Shown: piece after piece, positions 12,778 to 25,496 of the stretch
How the letters are laid out: each line of letters begins with the position of its first letter
Position numbering within the stretch: position 1 is the first letter of the stretch
Assembly: GCA_023614405.1 (NCBI GenBank)
Contig: CM042685.1
Span: 236,509,661-236,573,660 of the forward strand
Length of the DNA stretch: 64,000 bases
Direction: 5' to 3'
From: Avena insularis
Lineage: Eukaryota; Streptophyta; Magnoliopsida; Poales; Poaceae
Translations under genes and position numbers: made by a program
The notes under the pieces: generated by a model
What the model was told of the DNA's origin: nothing
Databases searched by the model: none
Seen by the model: only the letters and a program-made list of their open reading frames with translations

Positions 12778-15700
12778 TGCGGTGACTCAGCATACCACTG
12801 GATGATGTAGTACACTATAGTCGTTGACATAACACCAATGAAACACCGTTCACTAGTATTACATCCCTCAGAGTAGTACAACAGAAACACAGCAGGTCCA
12901 AGACATGACTATAGGTTACAACTTAACTCTCGACACAAGATCCAGAGAACACTCTAGGTTAAAGAGAGAAAAAGAAACTTCTTACAAAGAAGAATCAGAA
13001 ATAAACAACTCCAAAATTATAATACTATTAAGACTAATATCTTAATTAATGGTCTGGCATTGCTGCTAATGCAATACACTACAGAAATAGGTTCTATGGC
13101 TAGAAATTCTATTCTTATCTAATCAAAAACTTCGTCTTCACTTGAGTTGTTGTATATGTTGACTTTCTTGACTTCATTGAAGAGCTTTAGCTTTTGATGA
13201 TGATTCCTAGAGCATGATTTAGTCATCGTCTGTACTGGCCTTAGAACATAGCAATAGTTAAGAAGATACTTTGAGTACGAGCGTACTCAGCAAGTTTACT
13301 AGAAAAGGAGTGTTTGATGCACTATAACTACAGCCACTGACCATAGGTCGTAGACAATGCAAGTTTTCATAAACATTTCTTTAAAGGTTGCTTTTATTCT
13401 GAAAAGCTATGTCCGTCAGCCTTCACGGGTTTACCAGAACCTTCATGGGGTTCCTTTCCCGCCACGTTCGCAGCTCCTTCCTTGAACAGGGAGTAACAAG
13501 TTACAGTTCTTACACTCTGCAGAGGTGCGTCACTTTACCCATGAGAGACCTTAGGTTTTGTTGCACGGCCGGGAGTATGTCCCCGTTCAAACTTCCTTGG
13601 TTTAAGGCCCAACCTAAGATCCAAACCAATCACTGCCTTCTCCGCGACCCCGCATGTCTCCTTGGTGTATGCCAGCCCACCTATTGAATTACGGCAATGG
13701 CAGTATAGACCGTTCAGATGCCGGAACTATCGTGGGACATTGAGGGATCCTACCCATATGCTGCATATCTTCTACGAATTATCATAAATAATATGCATGC
13801 TACGAGTGATAACAGCCACGACCCGCACGTCCAGCTCCATGCGAGAGGGAAAAGATACAGCTGACTTCTCCGTCCCATTCCAAATCTCATGGTTAACGCA
13901 TAATATACGGCGCAAGAATCACTGGCGACATTGGTTGTTAAGTCCTAGATAATATGTTCCTTTACCACCGGAACTCTTATAGTAGGTTATTACCTCATGG
14001 TAAATAACCTATAATCACATTATTATGAAAATAGTGTTTTCTGTCCTTTTTCAAATGCAGGTGATGACGACACTGGATTTGCAAAATACTTTACAAAAAA
14101 TAATCAAAGGACATGAGCAAGTGTGAACTTTCCTTTTGTGATTGCAAGATTATGCACTCACGGTCTTCGAGACGACATAAGATCCAATATTTGAAATCTA
14201 CATCATTGGTCTGGTAAGGACTAATGTTTAAAGAAGCAATATGCTGTTGTGCATAAGTAATGCTATGCATTTTATAAAACTCCCAAGTTGAATCCCCAAT
14301 ACTTTGAGTGAAGTGAATTCAAGTGATTCTTTTTAGAGTTGGTTTATCTTCAAATTTTACTTTATAAGTAATGACCTTTATAAGGAACCTAAGTGTTAAC
14401 AATCCAAAATATGTAAGTAAAGTATAAGATGATGTGATTATGGTGAATTATCATGTGGTGACTATGATAAAAATCCTTGGGTTTGAGTTGTTAAGTGTTG
14501 AAGAACTTATTATAAGATTGTTATTTGAGGTGGCAAAAAGAATAACATTTGAAGAAAAGATTTCCTTTATAAAGTTTAAGCAATCTTCATTGTTAATAAA
14601 ATGTGATCAATGCCTTCTGGTATTTGATTGATTAGTTTGGACTTGAGATGCATTATGTCATAATTGAAATAGACCAAAGTTAACTATAAAAACATAAGTA
14701 GTGTATTAGATCTGATGTTTATAAGCTTTGAGACTAAAATTAACTTTAAAAGGGTAAGTAAACTTAAGATGTAATATGTTTTAATTATTCCCAAGTTTTA
14801 GATTTATGATAGGTATAACTAAGGTGTGGAATTATTCACTTTCTATTAAAGTGAATGATTAGATTAAATTTGTTTTGCTATTATGAAAGGAATATGTAGT
14901 TATGTAATGGAATCATAATTAGATGGTCTTAGTAATTTGTTAGAATTTAAAGTTATGTTAATAGTGGTTAAGATAAAATGATTATTCACCATATTATATA
15001 AATGGGTGATACCCAATGTTTATTTAAAAGGAGTTTTAATAAGATTTAAAAAAGAATATTTTAAAGTTAAAAGTTATACTTAAGTTTGATTATGAATTTA
15101 AGTTATGGGTTTGGAATTAGTACTAAGACACTAATTGCTCAAAGTTTTATAAGAATTGTGATTATTTCTTACTTAAGAATTGTTTTTAAAGAATTCACAA
15201 AATAGGTATTAGGTAAGGATTTATTATTTAAAATATTAAAGACTTTCCTAATAATATATTTAATATTTTTCTAGTGTAATATATTTATTCAAGACCTTAA
15301 AAATGAATTTTATTTATTTTTTATCTTTATTTTTATAAAATTCATCAAAGAATTAAGTGTCTTTAAATGTTTGCTTTATGTTTTATTTGTAAAACTCTAA
15401 GTTGGTATTTTTATAAAATAATAGAGTTATTTTGATACACAAAAATGATTTTTTATTTATTTTTAGGGTTTTTTGTTTTATTTTATGAAATTTTACTTCA
15501 GTTTTAGTGATGTAAATATTTATTTGCATTTTATTTAACTTGAATAAGTAAGATTTTATTTTTCTTATGTGGATATTATTTTTGTGATGATTTTCATCTG
15601 TCATATGTATTTTTAGTATTTAATATAACTTCATATGTATTGGAATTATTTTGTAGAGTTTATTTAATGGGAAAATAATTTAATAGTGGCAAGTAGTTGG

Positions 15701-18700
15701 GTTATGGCCCAATTGGGTGTAAATAGATCTGGTTCAACAGACTGAGTTGGGCTTGGCCCAACAGGCTGGCCCAGTTCGACTTTGGGTTAACACATTCCAC
15801 CCAGGGCCCTCTCTTCCTCCTTGTGCAGTACCCCCTGACGCTCACTGGCCTGGCTGGCCGTCGCTTAGCCTCGGCTACCTCTGCCCTCTCTGGCGCCGGT
15901 AAGATGGGGCTTTGGTCCGCCGGGCCATGATCTACAACCTCCCCTTGTTCGATTTGTTCCTCCCTGCCTCTCATGCACACTCGGTTGAAAACCCTAGCTC
16001 TGCCCTAGCACTACGACGGTCGATTCTGGCGGTGCTGTTGCGGGGTCATGATTTTCTCCACGTGCCACTACCGCTGGTGAGACGGCTCAGCGCGGTGCAG
16101 ACGCTTTAGTGCCCACCGTGCCACTGTGCCACCACCCTCGCCTCCGACCTCTCTGCTTCCCTGTCGGCGATCATAGACTCGTCCCTGGTAGGTACCCCTC
16201 AACCTTTCAAACTCCTCTCTCTTTCTCTTGTTGTTCTACACAAGTTAAGTTCCCCTTCTTATTTTTGGTGATCAAGGATGCTTAGTGATTTTCTCATGGA
16301 TCTATTTTGAGCATGTGATCTTTAGCTAAGTATAATGGTGGTGATGTTAGTGGTATATGTGCCTTAATCTTATTCAGTCCAATGAGCTCTTACTATGTTT
16401 TGATGAATTGATGCTTGTATAATGAAGTACTGAATTTTATAACTGTCAAACATGACAGTAAATGCTTTTATTCTTGTGTGATGTTGGTACTGTGAAATTA
16501 TTTCCAAGTGCTTCCTAAATTTGTACCCCTGATGTTGGCCATGCCAAGTTAAATACCAGGCTATGTTATTTAAATAAGTGCTATGGTGGTATGTTAATTA
16601 TTGGTACTGTTGTTTATCTGAATTCTTGGTTCAGTGCATTGTTGAGCTGAAGCTATGCTTCATGGTTTGCTGGAATAGATGATAGCATTCATATGCTTGA
16701 GCTTATATCAATAAAGAAATTTTATGATGAAATGATCCCATGATCATTAATTTGGGAAGAAGGATATAGTTAGAGTGACCCCTCCTAACCTCCCTGAATT
16801 TATTCTAGTGTCAGGTTAGTTGTGTTGGTTGCTTATGTTACTGAGATTGCTAGAGGTTTCAGCTTAGTAGCTTTGGTTGCCTTTGATATCCACCAAGGTG
16901 GAACCCTCCTAGATGTGTTCATTCCTCTATCCAGGATTGTTTGATCCTGTTACCTGGCTGTGCTATGATTATATATGAGGTATAATTGGTGATCTGAATA
17001 TATGGTTCAATGATGGCTTGAATTCTTTCCTAGAAACCCCTTCTATGATAATGATTTATTCTCTCACAATCGATGTGGGATAATATACAACTTTGATTCC
17101 TAAAGATTCTATTAGGAAGATGATAAGATTGTTTGGTTAGTAAGTGTAACTGAGTGGCCAATAGGAATACACTACATATATTATGTCACATCCCAAAAAT
17201 CTCCTAATTTTGGAATATGAAATAAATAAAATAAGTTTGATTGATTGTTGACTTTGTTGAAATTCACAAAGAAAAGAAACTTTTTGTTTTGGAAATCCTT
17301 CCTAACCTTGATTTTCAAAATCTCCTATTTAAGTGGATTAGCATGACTATCCAAAATATAATTATTGGTGAGAAACTTATATACAAACCCGAAAGATTTA
17401 ACTTGCATTTCATCTGCACCCATTTGGAGTTTCGAGACCTTTAAAATATTTTCCTAACACTTCATTTTAATAAGAGAAGAAATAATATGACATTTCCGAA
17501 ATAGAAGGGAAACTGTTGGAAAATTTTCTAACATACGTTAATTGATTTTTTTTTGGATGGCTCTTGAATATTACAATACTTTCCAAAATCGAATAAGCAA
17601 AGGACATAAAATAATTATGAGTACATTTAAAACCCTATGACTATTTGGGGGAATTAAATAAATCTATATAAACATATATTATGTAAAAAGGATCTTATGG
17701 CCGAAACTATCTCTCAAGAGATCTAAATATTTTTTTATGACAATATATTCTAGAATAAAAATTGGAGTTTAAATAATGCCTATTAACTTCCTATGTAACA
17801 GAAAAGCAATAAAAAAAGAAAAAAAAAGAGCAACGATCAGGTCTAACTCGGCCTTTGCTCCCCGCACGCACATACCAAGCTGGCCGCATGGAGCCTGACT
17901 CTTTTCCATGCACGAGCATTGGCCGCTTGGTCTAGTTTTTTTTTCTAAATCGGGTGGGGCCTGCTTGTCATCACCATCGTTCTGCACGAACTCGCCTGTT
18001 CCCGTACGAGACGAACTTGACCCAACCTGGAACCGAATCCCACGAATATCTGCACGATTGGTTAAAATTACTTGCCCCTCCTTCACGTATCCGACCCCAT
18101 ATACATCCCCAAACATCCGAAGCTTTTTGATTTTCGAAACCTAGCCTATTCTTCTCGCTCACGAGATCTCGATCTCGCCGGATTTCGTACCGCCATTGGA
18201 GCTCTGGTGAAGCTCGAATCCGACGATCCTGTTGTCCCCTCTCCCTCCTCTTCCTCGTATTGAGCTCCCCATCCTCTTCTGAATACTTCTGATACTTTCT
18301 CCCCAACCACAGGAACCGGAGCCCCCTGGATTGCCCACCGGAGTTGCGCACCACCCGACGCCCCAACCGCCCGCGGTCGTCGCTCGAGGAAGCGCAGCGC
18401 TACACCGCGACCACACCTATGACCACCGCACTCCGCCGCTTCTCGTAGTCTACTCCGCCCTCACCGAAGACCACCGGAATCGCCTACATCGCCGCCGACT
18501 ACAGCGTCTGTCGTCGCCACGTCTTGACGCCGGTGAGCACCCCGTTTACCTCATGGCAGTCGTCGAATCGAGAACCAGCGGCCCAGATCGCACCTTGACT
18601 AGCGTTGGACCGCTGACTGGCTAAAGTCCACGTCATCCCAGTCAACGTTGACTATTCTGCAAAATAGAAAAAGCGATTAAAATATACAGAAAATGATATA

Positions 18701-21700
18701 ACTTGTAAAATTCATATAATAATATCTATAAGTCCAAAAATTATAAATAATATACCAATGAAAAGATAATTTCGTGCATATTATTAATATGCAATTGTAT
18801 CAGACATTTACCCTAAGAATTTGTCGTGCTTTATTATATGGTTTAATGCCCTTTTATAGTAATAAATCCATAAGAAAATAACCACTGTTCAGAAAATTGA
18901 AAATAATATATCGTTGGATTCATAAAATTGTGAAGAACATTAACATGACTTTATATCCAACTTTTACAGTACAGATTTTCTGTAGTTATTTAAATTATTT
19001 AATGGACAAATTGGAGTAAATAAATCATAATGAATTATTTATAGATCTTAAAAATACAACCAATATGTCCCTGGAATACTTGTGTCATGTAATACATTAA
19101 TCTGTCATTAGATATAATTTTGGTCGAAGGAAATATGTTTACATGATTTAAACCCTTTAACTAGTAATTAAATCATAGAAAATTAACCATAACTCCAAAA
19201 TTAGTGAAACCAATTGCTACTGTTTTGTATTGATAATATCTATACAAACAAAATGCGTGCCAAATTATTTGGTATTGTTAGAATAGAAATTCGTGCAGAA
19301 TTCTATAAACCCATTGCAATAGTATTTTAATCATAAAAAATATCTACAACTCCTTTTTAGGTGATTCAAACTGCTACTACTTATAAATTGCATTACCTAT
19401 CCAGTAGCATTTAGTTCACAATTTAATATAATAGAAACATCAGCAGTTGAACTAAAGTGAGATAAACCATATTAAATCCATATTGCTTTAATAATAAATG
19501 CTTTAATGCACTAAATGACTTTCCACATGCATCATGTGATCTAATAATGTTCAGAGAACTAAATACAACCATTGTGACTTATTAAATCATCATGCATATA
19601 TTTGTTCATCATTGTTTTATTGTATTGTTGCATTGCTGCATGATTGCAATGTTCTGAATGATTTGTTTGTTGTGTTTGCTTCAAACGTTAGATTGCGAGG
19701 AGTGCAACTACTATGATTGTGAATATATGATTGCAAGTATTGTGGTTATGACGAGTGAAACCATTATATCTATGAGGATTGTGAGGATTATCTAATCGAC
19801 TACATCTACATCAAAGGCAAGTGGTGCTATCTTGGTCATAAATGTCCTACCGTTTTCCTATGCATTGTAGATGTCTTTATAGAATTGCATATGTAGGAAT
19901 TGATGTGTATATGCTATGCTATATCCCATATTATTCCCTAGTATTCCTTGTTTACGAGCCATCGTATTGGTAGATTGCTTAGCTATGCTATTTAGACGAG
20001 GAAGGAAATCACATCATGAAAAGTTATATGTTTTGAAAGGCTTATGTTTTGCTAAATGACAAACCAACATGTTTTAATGAACCACCTGGGCGAAATGGCA
20101 TTGATTGGGTCATCGAGTGTGGATTATGGTGGGGAATGCCGCCCATGACACTGAGAAAGGATTGGTTTCTTTGTTTGGAAGCTTTCGTGTGCAACCATGT
20201 GCCAATAATGAAATGGGCGGTTGGTTGAACTCAGTAGGTTGTGGTAACTCGAACCCGCGTATCCTGAGATGTAGATAGTGTAGGTTGGACCGGTGCACGT
20301 CGGGATTGGGGAGCTACTTCCCGAACGGTTCCTTCTTGGACTTCTCCCTATCATCACCCAATATGAGAGTGGCGGTACGAGCTGGGCTGGCCAAGTCACA
20401 TGGGTAAAGTGTACTAACCCCTATAGGGTGTATAAACTAATCGATTAGCCGTGTCCCCGGTTATGGACAATTTGAGCGACCTGATACTGATGCTATGATA
20501 TTTCTCACTCATCCTTATTTCTTGATTACTTAAAACTTGTTGGGTGAACATAATTGGGTAGGAGCACCTGGGAGTGAACCAGAGTGTCCTATTTATCGTA
20601 TTAGAAAACTACTTTGTTACAAATGTTAGGATAAAACTGTTGCTTTATGCAAATGAGCCTGAAACTCCACTTGACCAAATAAGCATGTAGTTGATAGATC
20701 TGTTGTTAACCACTTTAGCCTACTTGCCATACATTCAATGTATTGACCATTCGTGGCTGCAACGTTTCATGTTGCAGGTTATATCGTATCTGATTGATCA
20801 TTCATAGGTCGCGATACTCCACTCAACATTTATTCGCCTGTGGCACATTTGAAGGATGGAGATCTACTTTGTATTCGTTTTCCGCTGTGTACTTGAATAA
20901 ATAATATAAATTCTGGATCATATTCGTTGTATTTATGATGCACAGTTATATTTGGTATCATTTTGTACTGTGTGTGCCCGTGAACCGATCCAGGGATTGG
21001 CACTATACACATGAACTCAGCCTTATCAGGCGAGGGTGTTATATATTACAACAATCGTTTTAAATGATTCCTAATTCTTTTTAGGAAAATGATTAGTGGA
21101 TTGAAGAAATTGGACTTGAGTTTATGCTCAGGACATTCTAGAGCTGCTAGGTACAGAGGTGCTACCCTCTGGGAATGTGCCCTGTAGCCTAGCAGTTGTG
21201 GTATATGTTAGTCTAGTAAAAACTAGGTAACATGCTAATGATGTTGGTCTGAAGCCAATTAACTCAGGGTTGATTAATGTGGAGGAAATTCTTGACCCAA
21301 CCAATGATGCAAAGGCTGAGGCACAAGATTTAAATAAGAACAGATTTTTGTTCTTGATTTCTGGACTTGGCCTGTGATACAAATGTTGAGGATTTAATTT
21401 GGAACAACATAGACAAATACTACTGATTTCTAGAAGTTCTATGATGAGACAAGCATATCATTTCTATGCCTATCTGAGAACAATTTCAATTCTCCCAAAA
21501 TTCTTTTCTAATGGGACTGGTAAGAACAGATGCTACTGATGATATTAGTGTGGGGGGAATAACCTGTTGTTGAGTTTGATGAGATTGTGGATAAGCTGTA
21601 GCTGCTCTTGATCTACTGCTATTGGATCTTATGGTGGCAGCCTGTTGCTGTGTAAGAATTGAGGTTTCTTGGGTGGATCTTGCTCCTCCCTGCTTGGCTT

Positions 21701-22992
21701 ATTGCTGATCTAGTTTAGTTCTTGATGACACCTCTTCCTCCTGGTACTATTAGTTGGTTCTAACTTAATCTGCTCTTATGGATGGCTGGTATAAGCAACC
21801 AGAGCAGATTATTTGTGTGGAAAGATCAGTAGTATTCAATGGTGTTCTTGGAGTGGTTTTGAAATGGTTTCTTGGCTATATGGAGAGAGTGTGTGTTTTG
21901 CCTGGCAGCTTAGCTGCTACGGCAGCACTCCCTCTTATCCAGCTCTGGTGAGTTGTTCTTGTGCTGACAGCATAACATATGCATGTTGGGTGTAAGCTGC
22001 TTGCAAGTGGGACCCTTCCTTTGTGGATCGGTTCAACTGAGAAGATATTTTTTGTCTGGTTATCACTGTCTTCTTCTTACTTTTTACTAGATTGGTGAAA
22101 TTTACCCCTTAGCCAATGAGGTTGTACAGAGGCACTAAATTGTAGATAAGAACATATTTTACACTTTTAATTTGATATTACTCAATGATGAGGCAAAGCA
22201 ATGCATTACATTGCTAAAACCTGAGAGTACCATAAACCCCATAAACCCATGTGTTTTCTATTTCTTTTGCTTGTTGCTTTCTTGCAGGGATCAAGGCTAA
22301 GGAGGATAAGAAGAGATGAAGAAAACAGGATACAAAAGTAGATAGGAAAATAATTTAGGTTTTCTTTCTTTTCTTTCTTTTAACTATTATTGTAATTTCT
22401 TTTCTGTTTAAATAATGTAAATACATTGTATGGTTATATCTTATTTAATAAAGTTATTTGTTTTATATTTCGTTTGTAAAGACAATGTAATACTATATTC
22501 TCTTAATAAAGCTTAATTTTTCTTTCTGTTTGTAATCTAAATTATTGTAATATTCATATCTTGTTTATAATTATGAACTCAGTTCTTATTGTAAATCCTT
22601 CTTTTTTTTCCTTTTGTGTTTGAATTTCAATTATCTTGTATACTTAGATAATTGTAAATACTGTATCTTAAATATAAATAAGAGTTCACCTTTTCTTTAT
22701 TATTACAATTTACTTTCCAATTATTATTCCATTTCAAATTCTTTTAATATTCAGATCTTTCAATTTAAAATTCAAATTTTGAATTATCTTCCCCTGAAAG
22801 ACAAAAGCACAATAGAGGTCATGTCGAAATCCATCGCACCTATCCTGATGTTTCCATCAGAACAAGAGAGATCTTGATCCCTCTGTAGCTTCTTTAGTTT
22901 TGCGCGAAAATTCCCTGGATTTTCTTATGCATGAATGGAATGCACAAACATGTGTCTTGTCTATTTCGAGGTGCTAATCCTGAGATGGTACA
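12778..22992 (-). repeat. LARD LTR (copy B), split by a solo LTR
   Basis: This is the partner of copy A: same start (TGCGGTGACT) and an end GAGATGGTACA with one change from the GGGATGTTACA form. Without the insert at 17184-21043 and its extra 5-bp duplication it is about 6.35 kb. It is highly similar to copy A. Local differences include a replaced stretch at about 15822-15871 (against 6722-6785) and small indels near 16684 and 17062. The exon-like block, donor (16188-16189) and acceptor (22285-22286) are all kept. Confidence 0.85.
17184..21043 (+). mobile_element. solo LTR of a long-LTR gypsy element (Tekay/Del type)
   Basis: Copy A has an uninterrupted ACTACATATATTACAAC at 8111-8126. Copy B has the same site split by 3860 bp, with TATTA duplicated at 17179-17183 and 21044-21048. 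The insert starts TGTCACATCCC and ends GAGGGTGTTATA, that is TG...TA instead of TG...CA. It has no coding region, primer site or polypurine tract, so it is a lone LTR left by recombination between two LTRs. A GC-rich block at about 17830-18650 and the AATCGATTAGCCGTGTCCCC stretch near 20440 resemble long grass gypsy LTRs. The short ORFs inside (up to 131 codons) show no motif. Confidence 0.7.
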
Positions 22993-23207
22993 GACTCTCC
23001 CCCTTAAAGTTAACTTCGTCCTCGAAGTTCGTACACTCTCATGTTTCAGAATAAGGAATTGCCATTGTATTGATTATGAAATTTCTCAACTTCATGGTAA
23101 CCTCAAATGGACATAATTGTAGTATTCCATATCCGAATCTTTTTCTTTGAATTCTTATAATTCTTGGCAATCTCCAACTTGTTGTCTTCAATACCCCAAA
23201 GCTCCTT
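22993..23207 (-). repeat. duplicated LARD internal fragment (second polypurine tract)
   Basis: Directly after the end of LTR copy B the sequence repeats the polypurine tract and the first ~215 bp of the internal region (matching 10086-10299, to CCCCAAAGCTCCTT) with few differences. It then jumps to an LTR end. An internal piece beside the outer end is not part of a simple element and points to an LTR-internal-LTR-internal-LTR precursor. Confidence 0.8.
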
Positions 23208-23293
23208 ATAATTCCCCGGATTTTCTTATGCATGAATGCAATGCACAAACATGTGTCCTGTCTATTTGGAGGTGCTAATCCTGGGATGTTACA
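23208..23293 (-). repeat. terminal fragment of a third LARD LTR
   Basis: These ~86 bp (TTCCCCGGATTTTCTTATGC ... CTGGGATGTTACA) repeat the last part of the LTR and are followed by TATAT at 23294-23298, the mate of 3673-3677. Only the end of this LTR remains; the rest was lost in the deletion whose junction is at 23207/23208. Confidence 0.8.
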
Positions 23294-23298
23294 TATAT

Positions 23299-23640
23299 GT
23301 AGTATATTATATCGAATACTCATGATTTTATGGGTTTGTTACATCCATAAGAACTTAAAAAACCTACCGTGTTACCATATGGAAATTTTTGAGTATAAAA
23401 ATACATCCTATGTGTAGGAAAGCACTACAACCATGTTAGCATGATGTATTTATTGTCCAAAATTTATATCCTATAATAACACAGTACCCTCTCTATGTAT
23501 AAATGATCAAAAAAGCCAGGTGTAAAATACATATACATCATATGTATAGAATATTGCATACATACTCATGATTTTATAGGTTTGTTACATCCATAAGCAA
23601 ACTTTAAGGCATAAAATAGAACGTATGAGTAAAATAAGTG
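23299..23640. repeat. direct repeat, ~245 bp period, right of the LARD
   Basis: The phrase CTCATGATTTTAT(G/A)GGTTTG with TTACATCCATAAG occurs near 23320 and again near 23565. Together with 3573-3677 these make two tandem units, the first of which was split by the LARD. No gene is visible. Confidence 0.6.
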
Positions 23641-24458
23641 CATTAATAGCACATTTTAAGCATGAAAAATATAAATCCAGCTGAGGTATAGAAACATTCG
23701 TGAGCCTGGTTTCTTCTCATACTTTGAACATAACATTAAATACTGTCTGGACAAAAAATTCAAAGAATCCTACTATGTATCTCCACACAATAAATTGCAT
23801 CATACATAGTATAAAATATGTGTAAACAAATAGGAGGGAGATGTACAAACAATATACAATGGTTGTCACATTGTTGCAAACGAGAAAATGTGTAAAAAAA
23901 TACGAGGGGGGCATACAAACAACTAACCTATTTAGAGGTCACAACAAAGATATTCCAATCGAAGATGAATAACAGCAACCTCTTCCCAACCAGTACCTAT
24001 AGAAAAATAAAGCATCGGGACCTCTCACCAATACAGATCCATGAGTGTTGAATCCAATAGATGACAATATATAAATCACATGAACTGTGCCCACTTGCAA
24101 ACTACAAAGGGAAACATGAGCAAGTTAGAAGCCGCAAAAACCATAAGAAGGGAACAAATCAAAGCAATCAATTGACCACATGTGCATGCACAGAAAATGA
24201 GAATAATTATCTAGATTAGAGATGGATAGAAGTAGAACGAGACAACTGTAATCAAACTTCATCGGTGGAAAATCTTGAGCATACTACGCCAGGTCACGGA
24301 AACACTAATCTCAACACGAAATCAAATGAAATCCTTACGATCAAGAAATGCAGCAAGCATTGTGGAGTGAACTTAGAACATCGCATTTAAATAACAAAAG
24401 CTACAGGGGAAAAAGTCTCTTGTTTAGTGTTCAGAGATGAAGTTACGCCTAAAAATAC
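23641..24458. other. AT-rich sequence without recognised genes
   Basis: Only short ORFs (up to 65 codons) without motifs are present. There is no terminal repeat or retroelement domain that I can identify. Confidence 0.4.
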
Positions 24459-24460
24459 TA

Positions 24461-24584
24461 CTCCCTCCGACCCATATTAGTTGACTCAAATTTGTCTAGA
24501 TTTGGATGAATCTAGACACTATTTAGTATATAGGTTCATCCAAATTTTGACAAATCCAAGTCAAGTAATATGGGTCGGAGGGAG
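24461..24584. mobile_element. Stowaway MITE, complete (124 bp)
   Basis: Terminal inverted repeats CTCCCTCCGACCCATATTA and its complement flank a self-complementary core (GTTGACTCAAATTTG against CAAATCCAAGTCAAG). TA dinucleotides at 24459-24460 and 24585-24586 are the target duplication. It has no ORF and would move only with a Mariner-type transposase supplied elsewhere. Confidence 0.95.
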
Positions 24585-24586
24585 TA

Positions 24587-25313
24587 CTAGATATGTTGGA
24601 TACATGCATTTGGAAGCCCTAATGTCAATTCAAAAAAAATCACTGCAGGTATTAGTCAGATTTTACTGCTTGTACAACTTTTTGCAAACTAGCCTCTCCA
24701 CTCTAGTGACACAAGCCACAGTTTTAGATTTGGATTTTTAACCCAGAAATCATAAGTGAGTCAACCTGCAAGAAGTTGCTTTTTTTTCAGGTTGAGCACT
24801 ATATCTTAACTGGTACCGCCCAAGAGTGATTAGTTTTGCAAGTACTTGCTACTTCATGTTCCTAGATGATATAGAAATCTTCAAATATACGAGATCTAGA
24901 AGTGTGGCCTGTGGCACTAATTGTTTTAGAGACTTACAACCATATTTTGATATATAAATTCACACACAAAAGAAGAGAGGATGTAATTAAATGATGCATA
25001 TTACACACAAATTACATCTCAATGGTACAAAAACTACAGCTTGTGGTATCATGGACCTGTGCATAAGGTATAAAAATGATCGCTGGACATGTTGAAATTA
25101 AAGAAGTCCAGATACTAGACACAAGTAGTAAGTTGTCAAAAAGATTTTCAAGCAGGCAGCAGCAACAAACAGCTGCCCATAACACAAATAGTGACAGACT
25201 AGCAGTAGCACAACACACCCGCAGCTACCAACAACAGCACATAACAGTGAAGTAGCAGGAAAGGCCACGCACAAGCATGACCATGATCATAAATCAAGCG
25301 AAAGCGAAGGGAT
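24587..25313. other. unassigned sequence left of the Mutator-like element
   Basis: There are no recognisable domains. Because the Mutator-like insertion at 25323 splits a site whose other side lies next to the 58-codon ORF, about 25000-25322 may be the 3' untranslated region of that gene. No splice or poly(A) signal fixes this. Confidence 0.35.
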
Positions 25314-25322
25314 AAACTGGAT

Positions 25323-25435
25323 GAGACAATAGCCAAAATACCACTAGTGAAAACCAAACTTGCCAAAATGCCACTAGTAAAAACCAACTTATCAAAATAA
25401 CACTCATTTCAGTTTTTCATAGCCAGAATACCACT
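25323..25435 (+). repeat. left terminal inverted repeat of the MULE
   Basis: It pairs with 29109-29223. Both contain GAGACAATAGCC, two CCACTAGT motifs and AAAATAACACTC. Homology fades after the GCCAGAATA motif about 110 bp in. Confidence 0.9.
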
Positions 25436-25496
25436 AGTGACTAACTGAGACTAACATTATCTAACTGAGACATATATGCCCTTACCTTTTCATCAC

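Larger units (their letters stand above)
3678..23293 (-). mobile_element. giant non-autonomous LTR retrotransposon (LARD-like)
   Basis: The element is bounded by a perfect 5-bp duplication, TATAT, at 3673-3677 and 23294-23298. Both outer ends are canonical (TGCGGTGAC... at 3678, ...GGGATGTTACA at 23293). Read on the minus strand it has an LTR starting TGTAACATCCCAG, a tRNA-Met primer site (12764-12775), a 2.7 kb internal region, a polypurine tract (10086-10102) and the second LTR. The LTRs are about 6.4 kb, far longer than usual, and no gag, protease, reverse transcriptase or integrase can be read. This matches the class of large retrotransposon derivatives that depend on enzymes from another element. 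A 3.86 kb solo LTR sits in the right LTR, and the right end is rearranged. Boundaries are well supported; the superfamily (gypsy) is inferred from the termini and primer site. Confidence 0.85.

Noticed and set aside
15383..15604. 73-codon Lys/Asn/Ile-rich minus-strand ORF
   Set aside because: It is AT-rich LTR sequence and is not kept in LTR copy A at 6283-6504.
17971..18416. Overlapping 78-131 codon ORFs in the GC-rich part of the solo LTR
   Set aside because: They are open on both strands because of base composition; none has a motif.
17176..21048. 8-bp duplication ATATATTA, suggesting a hAT or Mutator insertion
   Set aside because: The ends are not inverted repeats; TG...TA ends with a 5-bp TATTA duplication and gypsy-LTR-like content fit a solo LTR better.
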